Shown here: one piece after another, positions 18,588 through 26,606 of the stretch
Position numbering within the stretch: the stretch's first letter is position 1
Layout of the letters: each line of letters opens with the position of its first letter
Source of the DNA: CAZONU01 sp965370045
Lineage (GTDB): Bacteria > Planctomycetota > SZUA-567 > JAKLDR01
Assembly (NCBI GenBank): GCA_965370045.1
Contig: CBDUSI010000002.1
Coordinates: forward strand, 1-64,000
Direction: 5' to 3'
DNA length: 64,000 nt
Position numbers and translations under genes: made by a program
Notes under the pieces: model-generated
What the model was told of the DNA's origin: nothing
The model's database searches: none
Seen by the model: the letters and a program-made list of their open reading frames with translations, nothing else

Positions 18588-19103
18588 TCAGCGCCCGGCG
18601 GCGACGACGGCCTCGCGCTCGGCGCTGCGGTCCACCAGGAAGTGCGGTTTGCCCAGAGTGCTGGCCTTTGGCGCCTCTTCGAGGGTCAGGCCCTTGGCCT
18701 CCAGCTGGGCGCGGATCACCTCGAAGGCCAGACCGGCAGGGACGCGCCCCACCCGGGCCGTGATCCGGAGGTCCTGCTTATGGATGTAGTTTCTGGCCTG
18801 CTGGGTGAGGGTCAGCCTGCAGCCCAGCCTGCTGCTCATCCGGGCGAGGACATGGTGCACGGGGGTCTTGTGGAAATCGAGGTTGATGAACCCCTGCTCT
18901 GGGAGGGTGCTCCGGGGCCGGCTGCGGGCCGTGTCCCTCCAGGTGGGCGCCGCCAGCTTCCTGTAATCGTCCTCTGCCTCCCAGGCCGTGTCCGCCCGGC
19001 CGGTGCCGCGCGCCTGGAAACCGACATCGGATTTATCCGCGTAGCATCCGGCGGACAGCAGGATCAGCGCCGCGCCGAGGGGAAGAAGGCTCTTCAGCTT
19101 CAT
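18588..19103 (-). CDS. Lipoprotein with secretin/TonB N-terminal (STN)-like domain
   Basis: 171-residue predicted lipoprotein; signal peptide ending LLSAGC (Cys20). Residues about 70-145 resemble the STN/secretin short domain: INLDFHKTPVHHVLARMSSR, then LTLTQQARNYIHKQDLRITA and FEVIRAQLEAKGLTLEE. STN domains normally start secretins or TonB receptors and bind partners in the periplasm; here the domain stands alone. GGAGG-type Shine-Dalgarno upstream. 33 bp before the DUF4175-like gene and co-directional with it. STN assignment is by motif pattern, not a search. Confidence 0.65.
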   Translation of the reverse strand: MKLKSLLPLGAALILLSAGCYADKSDVGFQARGTGRADTAWEAEDDYRKLAAPTWRDTARSRPRSTLPEQGFINLDFHKTPVHHVLARMSSRLGCRLTLTQQARNYIHKQDLRITARVGRVPAGLAFEVIRAQLEAKGLTLEEAPKASTLGKPHFLVDRSAEREAVVAAGR

Positions 19104-19172
19104 CGTGCCACCTCCTGCCGGAATGTCCGTGTTCGAAGGAGGGCCGCTTCCGGCGGGAGTGGACGGCCGCTC

Positions 19173-20354
19173 CTACTTGGTCGATTTGTCCTCGCAACGC
19201 ATCGCGTCCGCGACGTCCTGCTTGGTGGCGTCCCACTGCTTCTTCTGGAAGCGGAAGTAGTCGCGGAAGCTCCGGCCCAGCTTGCTGCTGCGGCGCAACT
19301 CGGAGCCGAAGTAGCTCTCCATGTCGCGCTCCAACGCCGAGACCTGCTTGGACTGGAAGCGCGCGTAGGCGCGCATGCCCTCGCGGACCCGGGGGGGGCG
19401 CACCACCAGCTCGTTGTGCATGTAGGTCTTGGCCTCGCCGGGCAGCTCCTTGGCCAGGGCCTTCTGGTGCCGCACGTAGCCGCGGGTCGATTCGGCCAGT
19501 TTGGGCAGCCGCTCCCTCTCGCTCTTGAGGTAGCGTCCCAGATCGTCGGGCAGCTCGGCGGCGAGCTTCTGCTGGTGGCGGTAGTACTCGCGGACGTCCT
19601 CGCGGAGCTTGCCGGTCAGTGCCCAGTTGCTCTTCCAGAAGACCTTCATGTCCGCGGCGAGCTGCGGGGGCAGCTCCCGGAGCTGGTAGCGCATGTAAGT
19701 CCCGGCGTCCTCGCGGAGCTTGGGCGGGCGCTCGACCACCTCGCTGCGGAAGTAGCGGCGCACGTCCTCCTTGGCGGCCCGGGCCAGCTTGACCTGATGG
19801 CGGAAGTACTGGCGGACGCCGACGCGCAGCTTCTTGACCTGGGCCAGGTTGCTCTTGAAGTAGGACTCGATGTCGGCTTCGAGGTCCTTGATGCGCGCCT
19901 GCTGGTAGCGCATGTAAGCCTTGAAGTTCTCGGCCAGTTTGGGGTAGCGCTTTTTCTCGGCGGCCAGGTAGCTCTTGACGTCCTTGGCCATGAGGTCCAG
20001 GAGCCTGCGCTGGTGACGCAGGTATTCCTTGACGTCCCCGCGCAGGGCCGCGGTCAATTTCAGGTTGTACTTGAAGTACTGGTCGATGTCCTTGGGCAGC
20101 TCCTTGCCCAGCTCCTTTTGATGGCGGAAGTAAGCGACCAGGTTTGTCTGCATCCGGACCATGATGCTCAGGTTGTAGCCCATATAGCGCTCGACGTCGT
20201 CGGTCAGCTGGCCGGCCAGGTCCTGCTGGTGGCGGACGTAGTCGCGGACGTCTTCGCGGACCAGCGGCGCGCGCTTGCAGACTTCGCGGCAGCCGCTGAG
20301 AGCCATTGCCGCCGCGGCGAGGAGCGGAGCCACCACACAGAGGCGCAGACGCAT
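19173..20354 (-). CDS. Lipoprotein made of twenty 18-residue helical repeats
   Basis: 393 residues. Signal peptide with lipobox LSGC (Cys22), then residues 32-393 divide exactly into 20 consecutive units: 16 of 18 residues, three of 19 (each with an extra Pro in a PP pair) and a last unit of 17. Consensus is L-x-x-D-V-x-x-Y, with Tyr at unit position 8 in nearly every unit. Odd units continue RHQ/RYQ/RFQ (YVRHQ, YFRHQ, YMRYQ), even units SN/YN/SE (YFKSNL, YFGSEL), so the true period is 36 residues repeated ten times. Eighteen residues equal five turns of an alpha helix, so Tyr and His/Asn would line up along one face of a very long rod. Probably anchored in a membrane and spanning the periplasm. 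No family recognised. Shine-Dalgarno GGGAGG supports the start. Confidence 0.85.
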   Translation of the reverse strand: MRLRLCVVAPLLAAAAMALSGCREVCKRAPLVREDVRDYVRHQQDLAGQLTDDVERYMGYNLSIMVRMQTNLVAYFRHQKELGKELPKDIDQYFKYNLKLTAALRGDVKEYLRHQRRLLDLMAKDVKSYLAAEKKRYPKLAENFKAYMRYQQARIKDLEADIESYFKSNLAQVKKLRVGVRQYFRHQVKLARAAKEDVRRYFRSEVVERPPKLREDAGTYMRYQLRELPPQLAADMKVFWKSNWALTGKLREDVREYYRHQQKLAAELPDDLGRYLKSERERLPKLAESTRGYVRHQKALAKELPGEAKTYMHNELVVRPPRVREGMRAYARFQSKQVSALERDMESYFGSELRRSSKLGRSFRDYFRFQKKQWDATKQDVADAMRCEDKSTK

Positions 20355-20473
20355 CTAACCCTCCCGGCCCCGCGGACGGGGCCACCGTAATATTGGACGT
20401 GTCGGCAGGGCCCTTATCAGCCCGAAAAGCCGGCCTTTTCAGAGGGGATTCTAAGGCCTGCGGGGGGCGGTTG

Positions 20474-21223
20474 TCAAGGCTCGACAGGGGGCGGGGCAAG
20501 TCCCAGCTCTCGCCTTTGCCCGGCGGTCAGCTTCTGGGGTCCGTTGGGCCGGGCCCGTCCCTCGTAGATGGCGCGCACGACCCGCTTGACCTTCTCGGTG
20601 AAGGGCGCCGCGGCGTGGAAACGCCCCGGGACACTGTAGTTAGCAGCGCCGTCCAGAATCGCCGAGCAGGACGGCCGGACCGTCCAGTCCTGCTCCAGTC
20701 GGATGGAGTGATAGTCGGCGCGGGCCCGCGGCGAGGCGCGGAGCTTCCTCAGCACCTCCGAGCCGGGCTGCATGTCCCGCACCGAGGCCGAGCGCATCTT
20801 ACGGCCCTTGGTGGTGCCGTTGTGCGGGGTGCACACGGTCACGATGCGCCGGACGCGCCCGCGCATCTGCTCGGCGTACCAGCGGCAGACCAGCCCGCCC
20901 AGGCTGTAGCCCACCAGGTCCACCCGCTGGCCGGGCTTGAGCTTCAGGCCCGCCACGAAGGCGGCCAGTTCCCGGGCGTACTCCGGGACGCGCTTGTTGG
21001 TGCCCAAGCCCGAGAGCCGGCAGACGTGCACCTCGGCGTCGACTGAGTCGCGCAGCTCCTCAGCGATCGGCTTCACCCACCACTTGACGTTGCCCCAGCC
21101 GGGGACCAGCACGACCACGCGGGTGCCGGGAATGCGCTCGGCGGGCGGGCGCGGCCGGGAGGCCTTGCACCCCCCCGCAGCCAGCGTCAGGAAGAGGAGG
21201 GCGGCGGTGGCTTTACGGAGCAT
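20474..21223 (-). CDS. Alpha/beta-hydrolase lipoprotein (esterase/lipase-like), copy 2
   Basis: 249-residue lipoprotein (lipobox AAGGC, Cys19) with an alpha/beta-hydrolase fold. VVVLVPGWGNVKWWVKPI is the oxyanion-hole region of acyl hydrolases, GYSLGG (Ser107) the nucleophile elbow, TVCTPHNGTTKG the lipase TPHxGT motif, and ILDGAANYSVPGRFH probably carries the catalytic His. It may act on acyl esters in the envelope; substrate unknown. Paralogous to the gene just upstream, sharing the C-terminal ending PQKLTxxQRxEL; the two overlap by 11 bases, so this is a tandem duplication. Confidence 0.8.
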   Translation of the reverse strand: MLRKATAALLFLTLAAGGCKASRPRPPAERIPGTRVVVLVPGWGNVKWWVKPIAEELRDSVDAEVHVCRLSGLGTNKRVPEYARELAAFVAGLKLKPGQRVDLVGYSLGGLVCRWYAEQMRGRVRRIVTVCTPHNGTTKGRKMRSASVRDMQPGSEVLRKLRASPRARADYHSIRLEQDWTVRPSCSAILDGAANYSVPGRFHAAAPFTEKVKRVVRAIYEGRARPNGPQKLTAGQRRELGLAPPPVEP

Positions 21224-21971
21224 TACTGCGCTCCGGCGGCAGGCGCAGCTCCGCCTTCTGCCGGGAGGTGAGCTTCTGGGGGCCGCCGGGTCTGGCCCGC
21301 CCCGTGAAGATGGCCACTATCGTCTTTCGCACGTCCCCCCGGTAGGGCCCCATCAGATGGGCCTTGCCGGGGAGTTGGTAGTTGCTGGCCCCCTCCAAGA
21401 TGGGCGAGAAAGAGGGCCTGATCGTGGTGTCCTTGGCCAGCCTGATGGAGTGGTACGCCACGTCGGCCCGCCGCGAGGCGCAGAGCTTCTTCATGGCCCC
21501 GGAGCCCGGCTGCATGTCCTGCACGGAGGGAAGCTTGAGCCTGGCGGCCTTGGTGGTGCCGTGATGCGGGGTGCAGATGGTGACGATGCGCCCCGCGCGC
21601 CCGCCCAGTTGCTCAACGTACCAGCGGCAGACCAGCCCGCCGAAGCTGAAGCCCACCAGGTCCAGCCTGTCTTCAGGCTTGAGCCCCAGCCTCTTCACGT
21701 AGTCGGCCAGCTCCTGGCCGTAGGTGGGAAGGCCCTTGGTGATGCCCAGGCCGGTGAGCTCGATGCGGTGCGTCTCGACGTCGATGTACTTGTGAAGGGT
21801 CTCGGCGATGGGCTTCATCTGCTCGGCGCCGCTGGCCCAGCCGGGGACCAGCACCACCACATGGCGCGGCGCGCCGGGCTGGCGCACCTTTCTGCGGCGC
21901 CCGGGGAACCGGCAGCCGGTCGCGATCAGGGCCACGAGCAGAGCGAGGGCAGCGGTCACTCTCGGAGACAT
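21213..21971 (-). CDS. Alpha/beta-hydrolase lipoprotein (esterase/lipase-like), copy 1
   Basis: 252-residue lipoprotein (lipobox IATGC, Cys20), same fold as its downstream neighbour: HVVVLVPGWASGAEQMKPI, nucleophile GFSFGG (Ser109), TICTPHHGTTKA, and a probable catalytic His in SNYQLPGKAHLM. The two copies are co-directional and overlapping. Promoter-like boxes lie just upstream at 21982-22009, so this is probably the first gene of a lipoprotein cluster. An envelope acyl hydrolase or lipid-remodelling role is inference. Confidence 0.8.
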   Translation of the reverse strand: MSPRVTAALALLVALIATGCRFPGRRRKVRQPGAPRHVVVLVPGWASGAEQMKPIAETLHKYIDVETHRIELTGLGITKGLPTYGQELADYVKRLGLKPEDRLDLVGFSFGGLVCRWYVEQLGGRAGRIVTICTPHHGTTKAARLKLPSVQDMQPGSGAMKKLCASRRADVAYHSIRLAKDTTIRPSFSPILEGASNYQLPGKAHLMGPYRGDVRKTIVAIFTGRARPGGPQKLTSRQKAELRLPPERSNAP

Positions 21972-21981
21972 AGCTCGCGCC

Positions 21982-22009
21982 AGTCTAATGGTTCCCCGTG
22001 GGGATGCAA
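21982..22009 (-). promoter_or_regulatory. Putative promoter of the hydrolase lipoprotein pair
   Basis: Minus strand TTGCAT, 16 bases, TAGACT (4/6 in each hexamer). The -10 ends about ten bases before the start at 21971, so the leader would be very short. Confidence 0.4.
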
Positions 22010-22053
22010 GAAGAACGTCGAGAAGGTGCTTCGGCCGGCGCGGTCAAAACCCG

Positions 22054-22081
22054 TTGACTGCCGCCCAGCGGACCGTATAAT
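22054..22081 (+). promoter_or_regulatory. Promoter of the aspartate aminotransferase-greA-pheA-aroF operon
   Basis: TTGACT, 16 bases, TATAAT (5/6 and 6/6). Start codon 69 bases downstream of the -10, with Shine-Dalgarno GGGAGAAGGA directly before it. No attenuator-like leader peptide was seen. Confidence 0.65.
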
Positions 22082-22149
22082 TCCTGTCGACTCCTGGGGC
22101 TGCGCGCGGCGCGGCCCCGCAGTTTGTTGACGGGAACGAGGGAGAAGGA

Positions 22150-23352
22150 ATGCCCAAGCTCGCAGAGCGCATCGGACGGATCGGGGAATCGGTAACCCTG
22201 GCGGTCGCCGCCAAGGCCAAGGCCATGAAGGCCGAGGGCGTCGACGTGGTCGCTTTCGCGGCCGGCGAGCCGGACTTCGACACCCCCGAGTACGTGCGCG
22301 AGGCAGGCAAGGCCGCCATCGACGCGGGCCAGACTCGCTACACCCCGGCGTCGGGAACTCCCGCGCTCAAGAAGGCCATCGCCGACAAGCTCAAGCGCGA
22401 CAACGGCCTGGAGTACGACCCGGCCAAGGAGATTCTGGTCTCCTGCGGGGCCAAGCACGCCATCTACAACCTGGTTCAGGCGCTCTGCGAAGAGGGCGAC
22501 GAGGTGGTGATCCCCGCGCCCTACTGGGTCAGCTACCCGGAGATGGCCAGCCTGGCCGGGGCGGAGCCGGTGTTCCCGGCGGCGACGAGCCAGCAGGAGT
22601 TCAAGCTGACCCCCGAGCAGCTGGCCGGAGCGATCACCGCGAAGACCAAGGCGGTCATCCTCAACAGCCCCTCGAACCCCACCGGCGCGGTCTACTCGCT
22701 GGCGGAGCTGAAGGCGCTGGCCGCGGTGCTTCTCGAGAAAGATATCTGGGTCATCTCGGACGAGATCTACGAGAAGCTGGTCTACGACGGCGCCGAGCAC
22801 GTCTCTATCGCCGCGGTCGAACCACGCCTGAAAGACCGCGCCCTGGTCGTCAACGGCCACTCCAAGAGCTACGCCATGACCGGCTGGCGGATCGGCTACG
22901 CGGCGGGCCCCGCGGCGGTCATCAAGGCCGCCGGCTCGCTGCAGAGCCATTCGACCAGCGGACCGGCGGCGATGTGCCAGACCGCCGCGCTGACCGCGTT
23001 GACCGAAAAGGACAGCGGCAGCACCGAGCTCGAAGCCATGCGCAAAGAGTTCCAGACCCGCCGCGACCTCATCGTCGAACGGCTGGGCGCCATCAAGGGG
23101 ATAAGCTGCGTCAAGCCCCAGGGGGCTTTCTATGTATTCCCGGACGTCTCCGGCTGCTACGGGCGCAAGATCGGCGAGGTCCAGGTGGACGGCTCGCTGA
23201 GCTTCGCGCAGGCCTGCCTGGAGACCGCCCACGTGGCCCTGGTGCCCGGCGCGGCCTTCGGCGCGGACAACTGCGTGCGCATGAGCTTCGCGACCAGCGC
23301 CGAAATCATCAACAAGGGCCTCGACCGCCTCGCCAAGCTGCTGGCCGTATAG
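22150..23352 (+). CDS. Class I/II aminotransferase (aspartate aminotransferase-like)
   Basis: PLP-dependent aminotransferase, 400 residues. Sequence matches bacterial Ib-type aspartate/prephenate aminotransferases: FAAGEPDFDTPEYV at the N terminus, YTPASGTPALKKAIADKLK, NSPSNPTGAVY, and SKSYAMTGWRIGYAAGP, whose Lys forms the Schiff base with PLP, plus a C-terminal Arg in CVRMSFATS binding the substrate carboxylate. As it precedes pheA and aroF it plausibly transaminates aspartate or the phenylalanine precursors. Strong Shine-Dalgarno. Specificity cannot be fixed from sequence, so no symbol is given. Confidence 0.93.
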   Translation: MPKLAERIGRIGESVTLAVAAKAKAMKAEGVDVVAFAAGEPDFDTPEYVREAGKAAIDAGQTRYTPASGTPALKKAIADKLKRDNGLEYDPAKEILVSCGAKHAIYNLVQALCEEGDEVVIPAPYWVSYPEMASLAGAEPVFPAATSQQEFKLTPEQLAGAITAKTKAVILNSPSNPTGAVYSLAELKALAAVLLEKDIWVISDEIYEKLVYDGAEHVSIAAVEPRLKDRALVVNGHSKSYAMTGWRIGYAAGPAAVIKAAGSLQSHSTSGPAAMCQTAALTALTEKDSGSTELEAMRKEFQTRRDLIVERLGAIKGISCVKPQGAFYVFPDVSGCYGRKIGEVQVDGSLSFAQACLETAHVALVPGAAFGADNCVRMSFATSAEIINKGLDRLAKLLAV

Positions 23353-23362
23353 GAGAGATTCC

Positions 23363-23836
23363 ATGTCCGGATGCACGCCCATGAGCCGTGAGGGCTACAG
23401 CAAGCTCCAGAAGGACGTCGCCGCGCTCAAGGCCAAGGGCCCGGATCTGCGCGCGGCCATCCAGCACGCTCGCGAGCAGGGCGACCTCAGCGAGAACGCC
23501 GCCTACCACGCCGCGCGGGAGGACCTCGCCAAGCTGGAGGCCAAGATCGGCCAGATCCAGGGGCAGTTGGCCAGCGCGGAGATCATCGACGAGGCCAAGC
23601 GGGCCGCGGCCGCCGGCACGGCGGTCTTCGGCTCCTCCGTGAAGGTCGTGGACCTGGACAGCGGCCGGGAGGACGTCTACCATCTGGTGGGCCCTGGCGA
23701 GGTCGACGTGCTCGACAACAAGATTCTGACCACCAGCCCGGTGGGCCAGGGGCTGATAGCCAAGAAGGTCGGCGACCAGGTGGAGATCAAGGTGCCACGG
23801 GGCGTCATGCGCCTGCGTATTGAGGAGATCACGTAA
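23363..23836 (+). CDS. greA: Transcription elongation factor GreA
   Basis: 157 residues, normal for GreA. It rescues backtracked RNA polymerase by stimulating transcript cleavage through the secondary channel. The N-terminal coiled coil carries the family signature (HAREQGDLSENAAYHAARED, acidic tip residues D and E), followed by the FKBP-like domain ending VPRGVMRLRIEEI. ATG 23363 follows AGGAGAG by six bases; a second in-frame ATG seven codons on is less well placed. It sits between the aminotransferase and pheA with tiny gaps, so elongation-factor and aromatic genes are probably co-transcribed. Confidence 0.96.
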   Translation: MSGCTPMSREGYSKLQKDVAALKAKGPDLRAAIQHAREQGDLSENAAYHAAREDLAKLEAKIGQIQGQLASAEIIDEAKRAAAAGTAVFGSSVKVVDLDSGREDVYHLVGPGEVDVLDNKILTTSPVGQGLIAKKVGDQVEIKVPRGVMRLRIEEIT

Positions 23837-24946
23837 TTGGCTGAGCCCAATCTCGACGGCCTGCGCGAACGCATAGACGATCTCGACGCCGAGATCGTGA
23901 AGCTGATCAACGAGCGCGCCGACTGCGCCAAGAAGATCGGCGAGGTCAAGCGCTCGTCGGGCGCCGGGGCCTTCTCCCCGGCCCGGGAGCGCGCGGTTTA
24001 CGAGCGCGTCCTGGCGCTAAACAAGGGGCCGCTCGGCGCCGAGAGCATCAAGGCCATCTACCGGGAGATCATGTCCGGGTCGCTGGCCCTGGAGCGCTGC
24101 CCGCGGGTGGCCTACCTGGGGCCCGCCGGCACCTTCACGCACAAGGCGGCCCTCAGCAAGTTCGGCAGCTCGGTGGAGTACCACCCCGAGCCCAGCGTGC
24201 GCGACGTCTTCCTAGAGGTCAGCCGGGAGCACTCCGACTACGGGGTGGTACCCATCGAGAACTCCACCGAGGGCGGCGTCAACCAGACCATCGACTGCTT
24301 CTACGAGACTCGCCTGAGGGTCTGCTCGGAGATCTACGTCGCGGTGCACCACAACCTGATGGCCACCTGTCCCCGCGAGGAGGTCCGGGTGCTCTACTCG
24401 CACCCCCAGGTCTTCGGGCAGTGCCGCGAGTACCTGGGCGCCAACTTCCCGCGCGCCCAGCAGGTGGAGTGCCCTTCGACCACCGCGGCCGCCGAGCGCG
24501 CCGGCAAGGAACCGGGCGCCGCGGCCATCGCCAGCGATACCGCCGCGGAGATCTACGGCCTGCGGGTCCTGGAGCGGGCCATCGAGGACAATCCCGACAA
24601 CGTGACCCGCTTCTTCGTGGTCTCCCGCCAAGCGGCCCCGCGCACCGGCAACGACAAGACCTCGTTGATGCTCTCCATCAAGGACGCGCCCGGGGTGCTG
24701 CACGCCATGCTCATGGCCTTCAGCGACCGGGGCGTCAACCTGACCCGCATCGAGAGCCGGCCGTCGAAGAAGCGGGCCTGGGACTACTACTTCTTCGTCG
24801 ACCTGGTGGGCCACGCCGAGGACCAGCCCGTCAGGGAGGCCCTGGCCGAACTGGCCGGCAGCACCCGGCACCTCGAGATCCTGGGCTCCTACCCCCGGGC
24901 CGAGCACGTGCCCATGCCCGAGAGCCAGGCCACCGAGGAGGAGTAG
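23837..24946 (+). CDS. pheA: Bifunctional chorismate mutase/prephenate dehydratase (P-protein)
   Basis: 369 residues in three domains. AroQ-type chorismate mutase (about 5-85; LRERIDDLDAEIVKLINERA), prephenate dehydratase (about 90-270; VAYLGPAGTFTHKAA and GVVPIENSTEGGVNQTID) and a C-terminal ACT domain (about 275-360; DAPGVLHAMLMAF then IESRPSKKRAWDYYFFVDL), which gives phenylalanine feedback control in the family. Converts chorismate to phenylpyruvate. TTG start immediately after the greA stop, with GAGGAG about ten bases before it inside greA. Followed six bases later by aroF. Confidence 0.95.
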   Translation: MAEPNLDGLRERIDDLDAEIVKLINERADCAKKIGEVKRSSGAGAFSPARERAVYERVLALNKGPLGAESIKAIYREIMSGSLALERCPRVAYLGPAGTFTHKAALSKFGSSVEYHPEPSVRDVFLEVSREHSDYGVVPIENSTEGGVNQTIDCFYETRLRVCSEIYVAVHHNLMATCPREEVRVLYSHPQVFGQCREYLGANFPRAQQVECPSTTAAAERAGKEPGAAAIASDTAAEIYGLRVLERAIEDNPDNVTRFFVVSRQAAPRTGNDKTSLMLSIKDAPGVLHAMLMAFSDRGVNLTRIESRPSKKRAWDYYFFVDLVGHAEDQPVREALAELAGSTRHLEILGSYPRAEHVPMPESQATEEE

Positions 24947-24952
24947 CACCGC

Positions 24953-25960
24953 ATGATCTTCGTGATGAATTCCGGGGCCACCCATGCCGAAATCGACCAC
25001 GTCATCGAGCGCATAGAGAAGCTCGGCCTCTCCCCCCACATTTCCAGGGGCACCGAGCGGACCATCATCGGGGCGCGCGGCGACGAGCGCGCGCTGCGCG
25101 ACCTGCCGCTCACCGCCATCCCCGGGGTGGAGCGGGTCATTCCCGTCCTCAAGCCCTACAAGCTGGCCGCCCGGGAGTTGCACCCCGAGGGCTCGGTCAT
25201 CCCGGTGGGCTCCGCGCGAATCGGCGGCGGCCACTTCCTGACCGCCGCGGGTCCCTGCACGGTGGAGAGCCGCGAACGGCTGTCCGAGACGGCCGAGGCG
25301 GTGAAAGCCGCCGGGGCCGGGGCGCTGCGCGGCGGGGCCTTCAAGCCGCGCACCAGCCCCTATTCTTTTCAGGGGTTGGGCGAAGAAGGCCTGAGATACC
25401 TCCGCGAGGTGAGCGACGAGTCCGGTCTGCCGGTGATCACCGAGGTCCGGGACCTGCGCCACGTGGAACTGGTGGCCCGCTACGCCGACTGCCTGCAGGT
25501 CGGCGCGCGCAACATGCAGAATTTTGACCTCTTGACCGAGCTCGGCAAGGTCCGCAAGCCGGTGCTGCTCAAGCGGGGCATGAGCGCCACGGTCAACGAC
25601 CTCCTTTTTGCATCGGAATACATCCTGGCCGAGGGCAACCACCACGTGATCCTCTGCGAACGGGGCATGCGCACGTTCGAGACCGCCACGCGCTTCACGC
25701 TGGACGTCAGCGCGGTGGGCGTCCTCAAGGCCGAGAGCCATCTTCCCGTGATGGTCGACCCCAGCCACGCCGCCGGCCGCGTGGACCTGGTCGAGTCGCT
25801 ATCGCTCGCCGCCGTCGCCGCCGGGGCCGACGGGCTCATCGTCGAGGTGCACCCCTGCCCGGAGGAGGCGGTCTGCGACGGCGAGCAGGCCCTGCTGCCG
25901 GCGGCCTTCGCCGAAATGATGAAAAAGGTGAACGCGATTCGCAAGGTCGTTAGCGGTTAG
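24953..25960 (+). CDS. aroF: 3-deoxy-7-phosphoheptulonate synthase (DAHP synthase, type I-beta)
   Basis: First enzyme of the shikimate pathway: PEP plus erythrose 4-phosphate to DAHP. 335 residues, with the N-terminal ferredoxin-like regulatory domain (1-70, IIGARGDERALRDLPL) typical of the Thermotoga/Bacillus-like type, and a KDO8P-synthase-like barrel: AAGPCTVESRERL, GGAFKPRTSPYSFQGLG, QVGARNMQNFDLL, PVLLKRGMSATVND, PVMVDPSHAAGR. Metal and PEP ligands of the family are all present. GGAGGAG before the ATG. Pairs with pheA to supply phenylalanine. Confidence 0.95.
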   Translation: MIFVMNSGATHAEIDHVIERIEKLGLSPHISRGTERTIIGARGDERALRDLPLTAIPGVERVIPVLKPYKLAARELHPEGSVIPVGSARIGGGHFLTAAGPCTVESRERLSETAEAVKAAGAGALRGGAFKPRTSPYSFQGLGEEGLRYLREVSDESGLPVITEVRDLRHVELVARYADCLQVGARNMQNFDLLTELGKVRKPVLLKRGMSATVNDLLFASEYILAEGNHHVILCERGMRTFETATRFTLDVSAVGVLKAESHLPVMVDPSHAAGRVDLVESLSLAAVAAGADGLIVEVHPCPEEAVCDGEQALLPAAFAEMMKKVNAIRKVVSG

Positions 25961-25993
25961 GCTGCGGCCGCGCTCTGCGGCGTAAGGGACGCT

Positions 25994-26602
25994 ATGGCCG
26001 GGAAGCCCGGGAAGAAAAAGGCCAAGAAGAAAGCCAAGAAGAAGGCCAAGCGGGCCCCTCGCGGCAAGCCAGCCGAGAAGAAGGGCTGCTTGCGGATCGG
26101 GCTCAGGACTGTGGTCTTTCTCATCGTTCTCATGCTGGGAATGGTCCTAATCGCGACCTTGGCTATCGCCATACCCAGCCTGCTGGCCGCCCGGCGGCAG
26201 GACAACCAGAGCGGGGCCAGCAGCTCTCTGCATGCCTACGCCTCAGCTCAGACCATCTACAAGAAGGAGAAAGGGACTTATGCGGATTCGCTGCCCGCTC
26301 TGCGAGAGAAGGAATCCCCGCTGCTCAGCGCCGAGTTCGCCGCTGCCCACCGCCCCGGCGGCAAGCCCAGGAAGGGTTACCTTTTCATGGAGCCGACAAG
26401 CATAGGCGGCAGGAAGATCGACTGGAAGAAGGATTTCGCGCTGTGCGCCTGGCCAGTCTCCCACGGCCGCAGCGGCTATCTTACTATGATCGTGACAACG
26501 GACGGCGTCGTCTGGGCCAAGGACTTGAAGAAAGACAAGACCGGACCGCTGGAGGACTTTCCCTCCAATCCCCTAGAGGCGGGCTGGATGATTGCGGAGT
26601 GA
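25994..26602 (+). CDS. Pilin-like protein 1, Lys-rich N terminus
   Basis: 202 residues; first and most divergent of four tandem paralogues. Residues 1-35 are Lys/Ala-rich (KKKAKKKAKKKAKR), then one membrane helix ends in IAIPSLLAARR, the tail of a type IV pilin or pseudopilin N-terminal helix, followed by SSLHAYASAQTIYKKEKGTY and a globular domain with GYLFMEPTSIGGRKIDWKKD. The prepilin peptidase site (Gly then Phe-Thr-Leu-Ile-Glu) is absent, so it would stay anchored with a cytoplasmic basic tail. Thirty-three bases after aroF. Role unknown; a pilus-independent, membrane-tethered domain is possible. Confidence 0.7.
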   Translation: MAGKPGKKKAKKKAKKKAKRAPRGKPAEKKGCLRIGLRTVVFLIVLMLGMVLIATLAIAIPSLLAARRQDNQSGASSSLHAYASAQTIYKKEKGTYADSLPALREKESPLLSAEFAAAHRPGGKPRKGYLFMEPTSIGGRKIDWKKDFALCAWPVSHGRSGYLTMIVTTDGVVWAKDLKKDKTGPLEDFPSNPLEAGWMIAE

Positions 26603-26606
26603 GACC

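Noticed and set aside
17049..20390. Plus-strand open frame of about 1,113 codons opposite the lipoprotein cluster
   Set aside because: It crosses three clear minus-strand genes and has only Gly/Ala/Leu/Gln-rich shadow composition.
20399..20450. GAAAAG...CTTTTC hairpin as a terminator between lipoprotein genes
   Set aside because: Short six-base stem without a T run; could be chance.
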